This document shows, piece by piece, positions 8,222 to 17,692 of a DNA stretch of 64,000 nt; positions within the stretch are counted from its first letter, which is position 1; each line of letters opens with the position of its first letter. A model generated the notes under the pieces. That model worked only from the letters and a program-made list of their open reading frames with translations. It was not told the origin of the DNA and did no database searches. The stretch covers positions 1,302,001 through 1,366,000 of the forward strand of contig NZ_RJTX01000001.1 in assembly GCF_003729955.1 (NCBI RefSeq), in the 5' to 3' direction. A program made the position numbers and the translations under genes. This DNA comes from Chryseobacterium daecheongense. Its GTDB lineage: Bacteria > Bacteroidota > Bacteroidia > Flavobacteriales > Weeksellaceae.

Positions 8222-9142
8222 ATGAAACAACCGGTTAGAATAAAAACAATTCAGGAGTTCCATCAATTTCGTGGTCTTCCGAAACCTCAGCATCCTTTGA
8301 TTAGCATTGTGGATTACAGTGCGATCAAACATGATGCAGAAGCAAATGAACTGAGCTGGATCCTTGATTTTTATTCGATTTCCATTAAAAGAACATCCAA
8401 TGCCAAAATAAAATATGGACAACAGGAATATGATTTTGATGAAGGAGTGATGTTTTTTATGGCCCCCGGACAAGTTTTTGGGGTAACTATTGATCCAGAG
8501 ACTCACGAAAGAACAAAACATACAGGATGGATTTTACTGATCCATCCTGATTTTCTCTGGAATTCTTCTTTAGCTAAAAATATCAAAAACTATGATTTTT
8601 TTGATTACTCTGTCAACGAAGCTTTATTCCTTTCAGAAAAGGAAGAAATAATCCTTCATCGGATCATTGAAAATATTCAACAGGAATACCATTCTAATAT
8701 TGATCAATTCAGTCAAAATATTATCATTTCGCAAATAGAAACTTTATTGAGTTATGCTGAACGCTTTTATCAAAGACAATTCATTACACGAAAAATTTCC
8801 AATCATAAAATCCTTGGTTCTTTAGAAAAGCTGCTGGATGATTATTTTAATAATGAAAATTTAGCTTCAAAAGGGTTACCTTCCGTTCAATTCATTGCTG
8901 AACAACTTAATGTTTCGCCAAGCTATCTGACCGGGCTCCTAAAAGTCCTGACCGGACAAAGCACACAGCAGCATATTCATGAAAAGCTTATTGAAAAGGC
9001 AAAGGAAAAGCTTTCTACAACTCAGTTATCCGTAAGCGAAATTGCGTATGAATTGGGCTTTGAGCATCCACAATCCTTCAGTAAATTATTTAAAAGCAAA
9101 ACCGATCTTTCACCTTTGGAGTTTAGAAAATCTTTTAATTAA
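8222..9142 (+). CDS. AraC-family transcriptional regulator
   Basis: 306 residues. An N-terminal AraC-type cupin (about 20-190; FDEGVMFFMAPGQVFG is the usual arm) is followed by the HTH domain over about 205-306: VQFIAEQLNVSPSYLTGLLK, then VSEIAYELGFEHPQSFSKLF and DLSPLEFRK. It begins 42 bases after the NmrA-like gene and is most simply its regulator. The third regulator-plus-oxidoreductase pair in 6 kb. Confidence 0.9.
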   Translation: MKQPVRIKTIQEFHQFRGLPKPQHPLISIVDYSAIKHDAEANELSWILDFYSISIKRTSNAKIKYGQQEYDFDEGVMFFMAPGQVFGVTIDPETHERTKHTGWILLIHPDFLWNSSLAKNIKNYDFFDYSVNEALFLSEKEEIILHRIIENIQQEYHSNIDQFSQNIIISQIETLLSYAERFYQRQFITRKISNHKILGSLEKLLDDYFNNENLASKGLPSVQFIAEQLNVSPSYLTGLLKVLTGQSTQQHIHEKLIEKAKEKLSTTQLSVSEIAYELGFEHPQSFSKLFKSKTDLSPLEFRKSFN

Positions 9143-9193
9143 TAGGTATCCAACACTTAAATTATTTAAATTTACCTTTCATTAAATCAATTT

Positions 9194-9610
9194 ATGACGA
9201 GTATTTTTACTGATAAAACAGCTAAACCTTCTGAAGATGATCTCAAAATAGCTTTGGGCGAAAAATATAAATTCTGGAACGAACTGTTTTCTTTTACCCT
9301 AGAAAAATTCCCGGAAGCCAGCTTCGACTGGCATTTTTCTGGTCAAAAATTCGGTTGGGGGTTTAGAATTAGTGATAAAAAGAGGGTTCTGGTTTATCTG
9401 TTGCCCCGCGATCAGTTTTTTAAAGTCGGTTTGGTTTTCGGTGAAAAAGCTTTCGAAGAAGTCTGTAACAGCAGCATTTCAGAAACACTCATCACTGAAC
9501 TCAAAAACACGAAAAAATATGCTGAAGGCAGAGGAATAAGAATTGATATCCGGAATGATTCTTTCATTTCTGATCTTAAAAAATTAATTGAAATTAAAAT
9601 TAAACATTAA
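9194..9610 (+). CDS. DUF3788 family protein
   Basis: 138 residues, cytosolic, no signal. The sequence matches the small DUF3788 family as I recall it: an opening about loading a phosphorylation-free helical segment, then SFDWHFSGQKFGWGFRISDK, a short hydrophobic strand (VLVYLLPRDQFFKVGLVFG) and a C-terminal RGIRIDIRN segment. The biochemical function of the family is unknown. It follows the AraC gene by 51 bases on the same strand. Confidence 0.75.
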   Translation: MTSIFTDKTAKPSEDDLKIALGEKYKFWNELFSFTLEKFPEASFDWHFSGQKFGWGFRISDKKRVLVYLLPRDQFFKVGLVFGEKAFEEVCNSSISETLITELKNTKKYAEGRGIRIDIRNDSFISDLKKLIEIKIKH

Positions 9611-9694
9611 AAATTTTATAATTCTTTTGATTTTTAAGTGACTTTTTAATTTAACCTTAAGTAATAAATTCTCAATTCCGGATGTTATTATTAT

Positions 9695-10618
9695 ATGAGA
9701 ACAATCTGGTTATTATTACTTTTTATCATTCCGAATGTTATTTTGGCACAAGATGCTTCATCCCGTGAAAGTTTTTTTGAAACATCTGATCATGTAAAAA
9801 TTAAATTCAAGGTTTCCGGAAAAGGAGAAGCCTGTATGTATGTTCCGGGAGGTCCGGGACAGGGATATGCTTCCTTTGAATTATTAGGAGGAAACCACCT
9901 TGAGAAAAATCTGAAAATGATCTATATGGATCAACGCGGTTCCGGGGAATCGGGGAAGTCGGATAATTATCATCTGGACAAAATGGTTCAGGACATTGAA
10001 GAATTGAGGCAGCATTTAAAACTTGATAAAATATTTTTAATGGCTCATTCCTTCGGAGGAATTATTGCCGTAAACTATGCAAAAAAGTATCCGCAACATA
10101 CAAAGGGATTAATTTTAGCTAACGTCACACTCCACTTTCTCAATGATGAATCTGTAAAAGAACAAATAGAATATGGAAATGAGCTTCTACAGCAAAAAGG
10201 CAGATTAGTTCCGAAAGACAGTTTATCTACAGAGCTTTCTACAATAAGTAAAGCCTTAAGGTCAAAACGGATGGGATATAAATTTCTCACTGATGATGTT
10301 GAAACCATCAAGGAAATGGATAAAATAGATTCATTACATCCAAGAATCATAGATTTTGGAATGGCTGTGATTTCAAAACCACAGGAATATCCGGAATATT
10401 ATGCTGATTATACTCTTCTTACAAAAAACATTAAGATCCCTGTTTTGGTGATCACCGGAAAAAAGGACAAGGCAGTAGGAACCAATCATTACAAACACTT
10501 CCGGTTTCCTGACCAGAAAATTGTTTTAATCAACGGAGGGCATCTGTTGTATTATGAAAGAAATAAGGAATTTGTAAAGGCAGTTTGGGACTTCATCAAT
10601 ACCCGGAAAAGACTTTAA
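9695..10618 (+). CDS. Secreted alpha/beta hydrolase, prolyl-iminopeptidase-like
   Basis: 307 residues with a signal peptide (1-19, ending LAQ). The oxyanion segment PGGPGQG is at 51-57 and DQRGSGESG at 79-87, both diagnostic of the proline-iminopeptidase branch of the alpha/beta-hydrolase fold. Catalytic triad candidates are Ser119 in AHSFGG, Asp258 in GKKDKA and His283 in GGHLLYY. Probably acts on peptides or small esters in the periplasm. It is followed at 78 bases by a secreted S41 peptidase on the same strand. Confidence 0.88.
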   Translation: MRTIWLLLLFIIPNVILAQDASSRESFFETSDHVKIKFKVSGKGEACMYVPGGPGQGYASFELLGGNHLEKNLKMIYMDQRGSGESGKSDNYHLDKMVQDIEELRQHLKLDKIFLMAHSFGGIIAVNYAKKYPQHTKGLILANVTLHFLNDESVKEQIEYGNELLQQKGRLVPKDSLSTELSTISKALRSKRMGYKFLTDDVETIKEMDKIDSLHPRIIDFGMAVISKPQEYPEYYADYTLLTKNIKIPVLVITGKKDKAVGTNHYKHFRFPDQKIVLINGGHLLYYERNKEFVKAVWDFINTRKRL

Positions 10619-10696
10619 AATAATCTATATACATCTAATTAAAATTGATTTTTTTCATTAAAAAAACTTATCTTTTCAAAGTCTAGCAATAAAAAT

Positions 10697-12421
10697 ATGA
10701 GAAAAATAAATATCATCTTTTTCCTGATCCTTACTTACTCTTTCGCTTATGGTCAAAAAGATCAGTATTATCTTTTCTTCAAGACCTGGAACTTTTTAAA
10801 ATACTATCATCCGGATGTAGCTGATGGAAGAATGGATGCAGATAGTTTATTTTTAGCAACAGTTGGAGAAATCACTGATCAATCGGATGCTAATTCGGTC
10901 ATTGCAGCTTTAACTAAAAATTTGACCAATCAATTTCCCGGAGCTTCTGTAACAGATGATCCAAAGGATCTACTATCCGCCAATCAAAATTTCAATTGGT
11001 ATCAGAAGAATAAAAAGATCAATGCTGAAAACAAGGTATTACTTAATAGCATTTACAATCACAGATCTATAACAACATCTATAAAAAAGGCTCCATCAAC
11101 AACAGATAAAAGCAAGGACCAATTTTCTAAGGAGCAAAACCTTCCTTTACCATACCGCTTGTTAATCATGGCGAAGATTCAGGGTTCCATCGATTATCTT
11201 TATCCTCACAAATATTTGATGCCCAAAGATTCTGACGCTTACTTTACTCATTTATTAGATCTAGCCATTAACTGTACTTCCCGCAAAGACTTTGAAATCA
11301 TTCTTGCTAAAGCAGTAGCCAAAATGGAAGATACTCATGCGTTTAGATTTTATGATCAGTTGCACTATAAAAACGAAATATATCATTGTTTATATTATCC
11401 TCCTTTCGATTATGTTCTTTTTGAAGATCATTTGTTGGTTACCCACCTTATCCTTCCTGAAATAGGCGCTAAATCCCAAATCCAGGTCGGAGACCAAATA
11501 ATGGAAATCAATGGTAAAAGTATTTCAGAAATCATCAAAGAAAAACAGGCATTGATCTCAGCTTCCAATATGGAAACTCTTCTTCACATGATGTCTGATT
11601 ATCAGAGAAATTTGATCTGGCCGGATGACCTTGCTCAAAAAAACCTGAAGGTAAAATCAAATCAAGATCATACAATCCGCAGCTTGAAAGTAGATTTTAC
11701 AGATTTCAGGAACAAAGAGGACTTAGCGAAGGTTACAGCATATATCAAAGAAAAGATACATACTGAAACCCAATACAAAATATCTCATAAGGATATAGCT
11801 TATTTTAAAATTAATGACATTTTTTCTATCATTGATAATATTCCTGACGATCAGCTGGATGATCAAATGGATCGTATTTTTAAAGAAGCTTCATCAAAAA
11901 AAGCCATTGTCTTTGATATGCGGGGTTATCCGGACTGGGGCGGATTTGTATTTCATTATATTTATAAATATTTTTCTCCGCTAGAAAATCATTTTGGGAA
12001 ATATTACGAACCCAACATTAAAAATAAAGGAACTTATATTCCCATCAGTTATACCCAATTTGGTCACTACTATCCCTTAATTGAGAATAAAACCGTCCAT
12101 CCATATCAAGGAAAAGTCTTCATCATTGTTAATCCTGATACTTTAAGCATGAGTGAATGGAATACCATGAACCTACAGAAAGTTTTTCCGCAAGCCATTA
12201 CCATAGGCCAAAAAACAGCCGGAGCCGATGGAGACACTGTAACAGAGCCACTTGCAGCCGGGTACAATCTGGTGTTTACCGGAAACGGCATCTTTTATGA
12301 TGACAACACACAAACTCAAAAAACGGGTATCAGAATCAATAAGCTCATCAGATATAGCGATGAAGATATTATTCAAAAGCGGGATCTGGAAGCAGAAAAG
12401 ATTTTAAATTCATTGAAATAA
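10697..12421 (+). CDS. Secreted S41 family peptidase with PDZ domain
   Basis: 574 residues with a signal peptide (1-19, ending YGQ). A helical N-terminal region is followed by a PDZ-like stretch (IQVGDQIMEINGKS, about 265-278) and the S41 tail-specific protease domain. The nucleophile is Ser486 in TLSMSEW and the general-base lysine lies in GQKTAGADG shortly after. Members cleave unstructured C-termini in the cell envelope; the substrate here is unknown. It ends at an exceptionally strong GC-rich terminator shared with mdh. Confidence 0.88.
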   Translation: MRKINIIFFLILTYSFAYGQKDQYYLFFKTWNFLKYYHPDVADGRMDADSLFLATVGEITDQSDANSVIAALTKNLTNQFPGASVTDDPKDLLSANQNFNWYQKNKKINAENKVLLNSIYNHRSITTSIKKAPSTTDKSKDQFSKEQNLPLPYRLLIMAKIQGSIDYLYPHKYLMPKDSDAYFTHLLDLAINCTSRKDFEIILAKAVAKMEDTHAFRFYDQLHYKNEIYHCLYYPPFDYVLFEDHLLVTHLILPEIGAKSQIQVGDQIMEINGKSISEIIKEKQALISASNMETLLHMMSDYQRNLIWPDDLAQKNLKVKSNQDHTIRSLKVDFTDFRNKEDLAKVTAYIKEKIHTETQYKISHKDIAYFKINDIFSIIDNIPDDQLDDQMDRIFKEASSKKAIVFDMRGYPDWGGFVFHYIYKYFSPLENHFGKYYEPNIKNKGTYIPISYTQFGHYYPLIENKTVHPYQGKVFIIVNPDTLSMSEWNTMNLQKVFPQAITIGQKTAGADGDTVTEPLAAGYNLVFTGNGIFYDDNTQTQKTGIRINKLIRYSDEDIIQKRDLEAEKILNSLK

Positions 12422-12433
12422 ATTATTTGAATA

Positions 12434-12476
12434 AAAAAAGCTCCGGCGCGACCAAAGGTCGCGCCGGAGCTTTTTT
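12434..12476. terminator. GC-rich bidirectional terminator between S41 peptidase and mdh
   Basis: A perfect 20-base stem (AAAAAAGCTCCGGCGCGACC against its complement) with a three-base AAA loop. Its G+C-rich core stands out sharply from the surrounding AT-rich DNA. Both ends carry the A/T tracts needed for termination in either direction. Confidence 0.95.
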
Positions 12477-12491
12477 ATATAAAGTTTTCAA

Positions 12492-13418
12492 TTAAAACTT
12501 CAAATCTCCATTCACCTCTCTTACCGCTTTTGCAGCTTCAGCGAATTTTGCTTTTTCTTCTTCAGTTAAAGTAATATCTACAATTCTTTCAACACCGTTT
12601 GCTCCGATAATTGCAGGAACACCTAAGCAGATATCGCTTTCTCCGTATTCACCATCAAGCATTAAAGAACAAGGGATCATTTTCTTCTGGTCACATGCAA
12701 TTGCCTGAACCATTACAGAAACAGCAGCACCTGGAGCATACCAAGCAGAAGTTCCTAATAATTTAGTAAGAGTAGCTCCTCCTACTTTAGTTTCTTCAAT
12801 AACATATTGTTGCTTTTCTTCGCTTAAGAATTCTGTTACAGGAACTCCGTTTCTTGTCGCTTTGCTCAATAACGGAAGCATTCCTGTGTCACTGTGAGCA
12901 GCGATTACCATTCCGTCTACATCAGAAATAGGGCTTTCCAATGCTTCAGCCAATCTGTATTTGAATCTTGCTGAGTCAAGAGCACCACCCATACCGATGA
13001 TTCTGTGCTTTGGAAGACCGGAAGTTTTGTGTACCAAGTAAGCCATAGTATCCATTGGGTTAGAAACCACAATGATGATAACGTCAGGAGAGTGTTTTAC
13101 TAAGTTTTCAGTAACTTCTTTCACGATTCCTGCGTTGATTCCGATTAATTCTTCTCTTGTCATTCCAGGTTTTCTTGGAATCCCTGAAGTGATCACCGCT
13201 ACATGGGAACCTGCAGTTTTACTGTAATCTCCTGTTGTTCCTGTAATTTTAGTGTCAAAACCGTTCAATGATGCTGTTTGCATCAAATCCATTGCTTTAC
13301 CTTCAGCAAAACCTTCTTTAATATCTACTAAAACTACTTCTGAACAGAAATTTTTCATTGCGATGTATTCTGCACAACTTGCTCCTACAGCTCCTGCACC
13401 TACTACGGTTACTTTCAT
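12492..13418 (-). CDS. mdh: Malate dehydrogenase
   Basis: 308 residues, the lactate-dehydrogenase-like type of malate dehydrogenase. It interconverts malate and oxaloacetate with NAD in the citric acid cycle. GAGAVG at 7-12 binds the cofactor; the substrate loop carries SGIPRKPGM, followed by VSNPMDTM and the catalytic histidine in AAHSDTGM. Full length for the family. It has its own promoter (13475-13505) and shares a terminator with the S41 peptidase. Housekeeping gene. Confidence 0.97.
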   Translation of the reverse strand: MKVTVVGAGAVGASCAEYIAMKNFCSEVVLVDIKEGFAEGKAMDLMQTASLNGFDTKITGTTGDYSKTAGSHVAVITSGIPRKPGMTREELIGINAGIVKEVTENLVKHSPDVIIIVVSNPMDTMAYLVHKTSGLPKHRIIGMGGALDSARFKYRLAEALESPISDVDGMVIAAHSDTGMLPLLSKATRNGVPVTEFLSEEKQQYVIEETKVGGATLTKLLGTSAWYAPGAAVSVMVQAIACDQKKMIPCSLMLDGEYGESDICLGVPAIIGANGVERIVDITLTEEEKAKFAEAAKAVREVNGDLKF

Positions 13419-13474
13419 AATGTATACTTTTTTATTGTTTATTTAAATTTGTCCGGTCTGAAATTTTTGACTTC

Positions 13475-13505
13475 CAAATTTAATAATTCTTGAAAAGTTG
13501 AGCAA
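13475..13505 (-). promoter_or_regulatory. mdh promoter
   Basis: On the minus strand: -33 TTG (13503-13505), a 20-base spacer and a consensus -7 box TAAATTTG (13475-13482), about 56 bases before the mdh start. Confidence 0.75.
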
Positions 13506-13559
13506 TTTTTAAGGAATTTAATTGCAAATGAAAAAATTCAGGTAAAGGCAAGTAAGAAT

Positions 13560-14111
13560 TTAATGTACATTCAACAGTAATGTGTATAATTTTTGAGCTC
13601 CCGACAATACCTCATCATAATTTTCCTGATGCACTTCCGAGTCTAACACTTCTTTGAAATTTTTCCACATAAAACCTGTGTTTTCCTGATAACAGCCAAA
13701 GAAATGAAACGTAATATCGTCAAAACCCTCAGTTTTGGAAAGTTGCTTAGCAATAACATTTCCGCCTAAAGTAGAACCTTCGATCACATAAAGCATCCCT
13801 AATGCTTCATGCTCATTTTCAATTTCCAGCACATGCATGGCATCTTTGTTTTCCAATGACAGGCTTTTAAGATCCTTTTGTATCAAAGGCAGCTTTCTTC
13901 TTAAGTTCAATTGAAGCTTTTCGGAAAATCTTTGGGAAAGGCTGTTGAATATCTTGTCCTCCGAATGCAATAACATCAGATAATTGGAATGAATGATTTT
14001 TTTATAGTCTTCTAAAGTGAAGGTTTTGTTAAAAATTCTTTCAGAGTTAAATAATTTTTCAGCAGCGTTGTGATATTCTGCTGTATTTTGTTTAAGATAT
14101 TCCGAAACCAT
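13560..14111 (-). CDS. Heme oxygenase supplying biliverdin to the phytochrome
   Basis: 183 residues. The proximal heme ligand is His14 in TAEYHNAAE with Glu18 four residues on, and the distal helix has YVIEGSTLGGNV, the glycine-rich signature of the BphO type of bacterial heme oxygenase. It opens heme with reducing power to give biliverdin, CO and iron. The gene lies 21 bases downstream of the bacteriophytochrome on the same strand, the classical arrangement in which the enzyme makes the chromophore for the photoreceptor. Confidence 0.93.
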   Translation of the reverse strand: MVSEYLKQNTAEYHNAAEKLFNSERIFNKTFTLEDYKKIIHSNYLMLLHSEDKIFNSLSQRFSEKLQLNLRRKLPLIQKDLKSLSLENKDAMHVLEIENEHEALGMLYVIEGSTLGGNVIAKQLSKTEGFDDITFHFFGCYQENTGFMWKNFKEVLDSEVHQENYDEVLSGAQKLYTLLLNVH

Positions 14112-14132
14112 ACTAAAATTTAATGATTTACC

Positions 14133-16331
14133 TCAAAGGTAAGGCTTTTTAAATGTCAAAATAAAAGATGTCCCCTTTTCGCTGCTTTCGTAAGTGACGT
14201 CACCTCCTATTCTCTTCATGATCCTATGTACAATAGATAAGCCTACTCCATTTCCTTTGAATTTTTTGGCATTATCCAGCCTGTTGAAAATTTTAAACAT
14301 TTTATGTTTTTCCTCTTCAGGAATACCTATCCCATTATCTGAAATCCTGTAAATGATAGTTTGACCGTCCTCCGTCCCTTCAATTTCAACTTTAGGCTGT
14401 TCATTATGAGAAGAGTATTTAACCGCATTATTGATGATATTCAGAAAAACCTGATGCAGCATGGTTTTATCTGCAAGAACATCAGGACATTCTCTAATGA
14501 TGATCTCACTTCCCGGACTTTCAAAGGTAATCTTGGCGTTTTCAGAGATCTTATGAATCATAGTATCGGTTTTAATCCCCTCCAACTGTATTTCGCTGTA
14601 CTTCGCCCGGCTAAGCTGTAGAACATCATGCATCATTTCGGCCATACTGTCTATTTCTTCAATAATGGTGTTGATTTTATGTCTGCTTTTTTCTGAACCA
14701 TCGGTAAGATTATTCAAAAGCATCTGTGCATTCAGTTTCATCACGGTTAACGGAGTTCCCAGATCATGTGAAATGGTGTATGAAAAGCTATCCAGCTCTT
14801 CATTTACCTTTTTCAGCTCATCATTAAGGCGTTTGATCACCGTATATTGTTTATGAGAGGTTTCCAGAATCACATCACGTACAGCATGTACAGCACTGAT
14901 ATTCCCTGAATTCCATCTTTTAGAATTCCCTTTAATATTTTCCGTGAACAGCTGAAAAGAAGTGCGTGGCGATACCATTTGCTTTTCCTCTCCGTTTTGA
15001 ACAAAAACCTCAATTTTCTTTTCAGGATTTCCCGCCCAGTTGATATGCTCATCAAATTCTTTTCTGAACCAGATCAGCATCTCATTCTTACTTCTTTCTA
15101 TAAAATAAATGATGATTCCTGCCGTACTTTCGTCCAATCCCAGCTCATCACCATGATCTTTCAGAAAACTGCGGCTTACATAGATATTTTCTTTTACATT
15201 TTCATTAGCCCATTCTATAATCTTGTCAAGAACATCTCGCTGAGGAGCCGTTCCTTCAGTAACGATATATTCGTCGAAGGCAATGGCTAAACCATCTGCT
15301 TCCGGTAATTCTTTAATTTCTGCTTTATTTTGAACCAAAGAATCAAATAAGGAGTTCTGCTTTAGGAATTCCGCTTTTAATTGTGAAGATCTTTCATTCA
15401 ATTCCAAACGGTAATTCAGCTCTTTTTTGGACTTAAATGACGAATAAGCATTAGAAGCTAATGCCGTAAAGATTCCAGCTTGTACCCTGTCTTCAAGATC
15501 TATATGTTTGGGCTCCGTATTCTGACAGGTCACCAATCCCCATAAATGATTATCAATAATGATGGAAACACTAAAGCTTGAAGAAGCTCCCGAGTTTTTA
15601 ATGTACTGACCATGAATAGGAGACATTCCTCGTGAAGCGGTAAAAGTAAGGTCGATAGAATCTTTGACCCTGCTCAAGATCGGAACTGTTTCCGAATGTA
15701 CATTACTGAAAATCCTTTTTCTTTTTTTCAGATACAGCTCTCTCGCCTGTCTGGGAATATCTGTTTCCGGATAATGCAGCCCCAGATAACTGTCTGTGTT
15801 ACCTTTTCTCTTTTCAGCAATTACTTTTCCGGAACCATCCATCATAAATTTATAGACCATTAAACGGTCATAATCTATGATCTTAGATAAGGTTCCTAAA
15901 AGCTGGTCCCAAATTTCCTGAGCATCATCAATAAAATAGAAATTATCATATTTATTGGAGATCCGTTTGTTCGGATTAATAATAACCTCCTCAAACTCTA
16001 AAAATATATGATCATCATTTCTGAAAACTGAGAAATGATATTCTTTATCTTTGATAATGATCTTATCAAAATACGTTTCGTTTTTTCTCCGGGTAAACCG
16101 GTCTAAAGAAGCATAAATTTCAGATTCTATAATTCCCTGAAAACTTTCGGGGAAGTCCGTAATCTTTTTATCGAAAAGCTGTTCCGCATTTTCAATATCA
16201 AAAACATCCGAAATATTCCTGCTGAAAAAAGTGATGGTGTATGATTTTGCATCAATGCCAATAAGATAACCAAAACTTTGTATATACCCCGGAATATGGA
16301 TAGGCTCCTCATGACACTCTACAAAATTCAT
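14133..16331 (-). CDS. Bacteriophytochrome sensor histidine kinase
   Basis: 732 residues: PAS (about 1-115), GAF (130-305), PHY (310-485), HisKA (505-570) and HATPase (610-730). Cys6 in ECHEEPIHIPG is the biliverdin attachment site. The GAF domain has YPETDIPRQAREL and SPIHGQYIKNSG; the PHY tongue has SPRTSFQLF. The phosphorylated histidine is His522 in SYTISHDLGTPL, and the ATP lid shows DNGIGIP and GNGVGLSIV. It should bind biliverdin made by the adjacent heme oxygenase and sense red/far-red light. No response regulator is encoded nearby, so the phosphotransfer partner is elsewhere. A -7 box TATATTTG lies at 16349-16356. Confidence 0.95.
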   Translation of the reverse strand: MNFVECHEEPIHIPGYIQSFGYLIGIDAKSYTITFFSRNISDVFDIENAEQLFDKKITDFPESFQGIIESEIYASLDRFTRRKNETYFDKIIIKDKEYHFSVFRNDDHIFLEFEEVIINPNKRISNKYDNFYFIDDAQEIWDQLLGTLSKIIDYDRLMVYKFMMDGSGKVIAEKRKGNTDSYLGLHYPETDIPRQARELYLKKRKRIFSNVHSETVPILSRVKDSIDLTFTASRGMSPIHGQYIKNSGASSSFSVSIIIDNHLWGLVTCQNTEPKHIDLEDRVQAGIFTALASNAYSSFKSKKELNYRLELNERSSQLKAEFLKQNSLFDSLVQNKAEIKELPEADGLAIAFDEYIVTEGTAPQRDVLDKIIEWANENVKENIYVSRSFLKDHGDELGLDESTAGIIIYFIERSKNEMLIWFRKEFDEHINWAGNPEKKIEVFVQNGEEKQMVSPRTSFQLFTENIKGNSKRWNSGNISAVHAVRDVILETSHKQYTVIKRLNDELKKVNEELDSFSYTISHDLGTPLTVMKLNAQMLLNNLTDGSEKSRHKINTIIEEIDSMAEMMHDVLQLSRAKYSEIQLEGIKTDTMIHKISENAKITFESPGSEIIIRECPDVLADKTMLHQVFLNIINNAVKYSSHNEQPKVEIEGTEDGQTIIYRISDNGIGIPEEEKHKMFKIFNRLDNAKKFKGNGVGLSIVHRIMKRIGGDVTYESSEKGTSFILTFKKPYL

Positions 16332-16348
16332 ATAATATTTAAATCTAT

Positions 16349-16356
16349 CAAATATA
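16349..16356 (-). promoter_or_regulatory. -7 box upstream of the bacteriophytochrome
   Basis: TATATTTG on the minus strand, 17 bases before the start codon; the -33 element is weak. Confidence 0.55.
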
Positions 16357-16484
16357 ACGAATTTTTTAAAGTTTTATGATGATAAAACAGACTTTTGATA
16401 CCACAAAAAAATAAAAGCCTTATTATACTTCTTTTCTTATTATACCTTACTCAATTATCCGTTGAAGGTCACATCCTAAAAACA

Positions 16485-16514
16485 AAAAACTCTAATCCCA
16501 ATTATTAGAGTTTT
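16485..16514. terminator. Terminator downstream of the nucleoid-associated protein gene
   Basis: AAAACTCTAAT pairs with ATTAGAGTTTT across a seven-base loop, with T-runs usable on the minus strand. The rest of 16332-16548 shows only the bacteriophytochrome promoter and AT-rich spacer. Confidence 0.8.
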
Positions 16515-16548
16515 CATTCTTTTTATGCTTGTATCAAGATAAGAAGTA

Positions 16549-17562
16549 TTAATCTTCTTTCTCAAAATACAACATATAATATTTTCCTTTTTCATCCTGC
16601 CCCTGAGCAATCTTTTGCCTGTCTCCGTGAATATAGATATGGAAGTTTTTATCCAGCTTGATAATACTTTTGAAATGTCTCTGAGATTTTTTCACTGCCG
16701 TTTCATTAATGGGGAATTCCTCTGCAATATTAATCTGCATATCCTGCTCATAGTCGGTTTTGAAATTCACAAAGCTTTCAATAACGTGTTCATCTCCCAA
16801 AACTTCATTGGTGAACTCATCAAGATTAAATTGTTCTTTTTCCTTGAAGAAGTTGATGGATTTATTCAAAAAATCAGCCTGATCTGCTTTGGAAACCTCA
16901 AATTCCTGGGGAAGCTGTTTGGTAATGTAGTCTTTATACACCATTAAGGCTTCCTGGGTATGGAAATATTCGTCATCACGCTGTTTTACCTTCAAAAAGT
17001 CTTCAAACCAATAATACATGTCACCATTTTTGTTGTTGTCAACTACAGAAAGTACATATCCGCTTTCCTTCCCGTTGTTATAGATCAAAGCCGCCTTATC
17101 GATCTTGGAAAGACTGATTCCCTGGTCTTTTTCCAGCTCAAAGGTTTCATTTTGAGGGAATATCTTTAAAAATGAATCTCTCTTCTCAGTTTTAAAAATT
17201 CCTATTTTATCTACCTTTTCACCGCCTGCTTCTTCTCCTTCAAAATAGACAATAAATAATTCTCCTCCCTGAACTCTTGGGTTTTCAGCAGCCTCAAAAA
17301 GATGTTTTGCAATATTTTCAGATTCCCATAGGAATTTGGCCTTGTCTTCAAAAATTTCAGACACAGCACTGTACACAGGATTGTTCACCAGATAAGAATC
17401 ACTGTAAAACTGGTAGGTTTCCTCCGATTTGAAAGAACCCAGAAAATAATTTTCAAGCAATTCTGCCATTCCTTCATCCAGCTGCAATTCTTCCTGAGAA
17501 AGAATTAAAGATTCTCCATTGATTTTATTACCTACCCTGTGAACTATAATTTTTGAAAACAT
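16549..17562 (-). CDS. Nucleoid-associated protein, NdpA/YejK family
   Basis: 337 residues from the ATG at 17562. A longer reading frame to 17622 is rejected because it would run into the promoter and because MFSKIIVHRVG is the usual family start. The family (37-kDa nucleoid-associated protein) is recognised from this N-terminus, the SYLVNNP region and the C-terminal YYMLYFEKED strand. Members bind DNA loosely and are abundant in the nucleoid; their precise role is unknown. The transcript is monocistronic with its own promoter and terminator. Confidence 0.85.
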   Translation of the reverse strand: MFSKIIVHRVGNKINGESLILSQEELQLDEGMAELLENYFLGSFKSEETYQFYSDSYLVNNPVYSAVSEIFEDKAKFLWESENIAKHLFEAAENPRVQGGELFIVYFEGEEAGGEKVDKIGIFKTEKRDSFLKIFPQNETFELEKDQGISLSKIDKAALIYNNGKESGYVLSVVDNNKNGDMYYWFEDFLKVKQRDDEYFHTQEALMVYKDYITKQLPQEFEVSKADQADFLNKSINFFKEKEQFNLDEFTNEVLGDEHVIESFVNFKTDYEQDMQINIAEEFPINETAVKKSQRHFKSIIKLDKNFHIYIHGDRQKIAQGQDEKGKYYMLYFEKED

Positions 17563-17582
17563 TTTTAATTTTTTTGAGGGGA

Positions 17583-17613
17583 CAAATATAGTTGTAAACT
17601 TCAAAGACAGCAA
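17583..17613 (-). promoter_or_regulatory. Promoter of the NdpA-like gene
   Basis: Minus strand: TTG (17611-17613), a 20-base spacer, then consensus TATATTTG (17583-17590). It sits 20 bases before the chosen ATG and decides that start. Confidence 0.8.
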
Positions 17614-17692
17614 GAATCTCATTAAGGTATTTGTTTTTAGGATATAATTATTATTTTAGCATAACATCAGATAAAACCTGACTTCCAATGCT

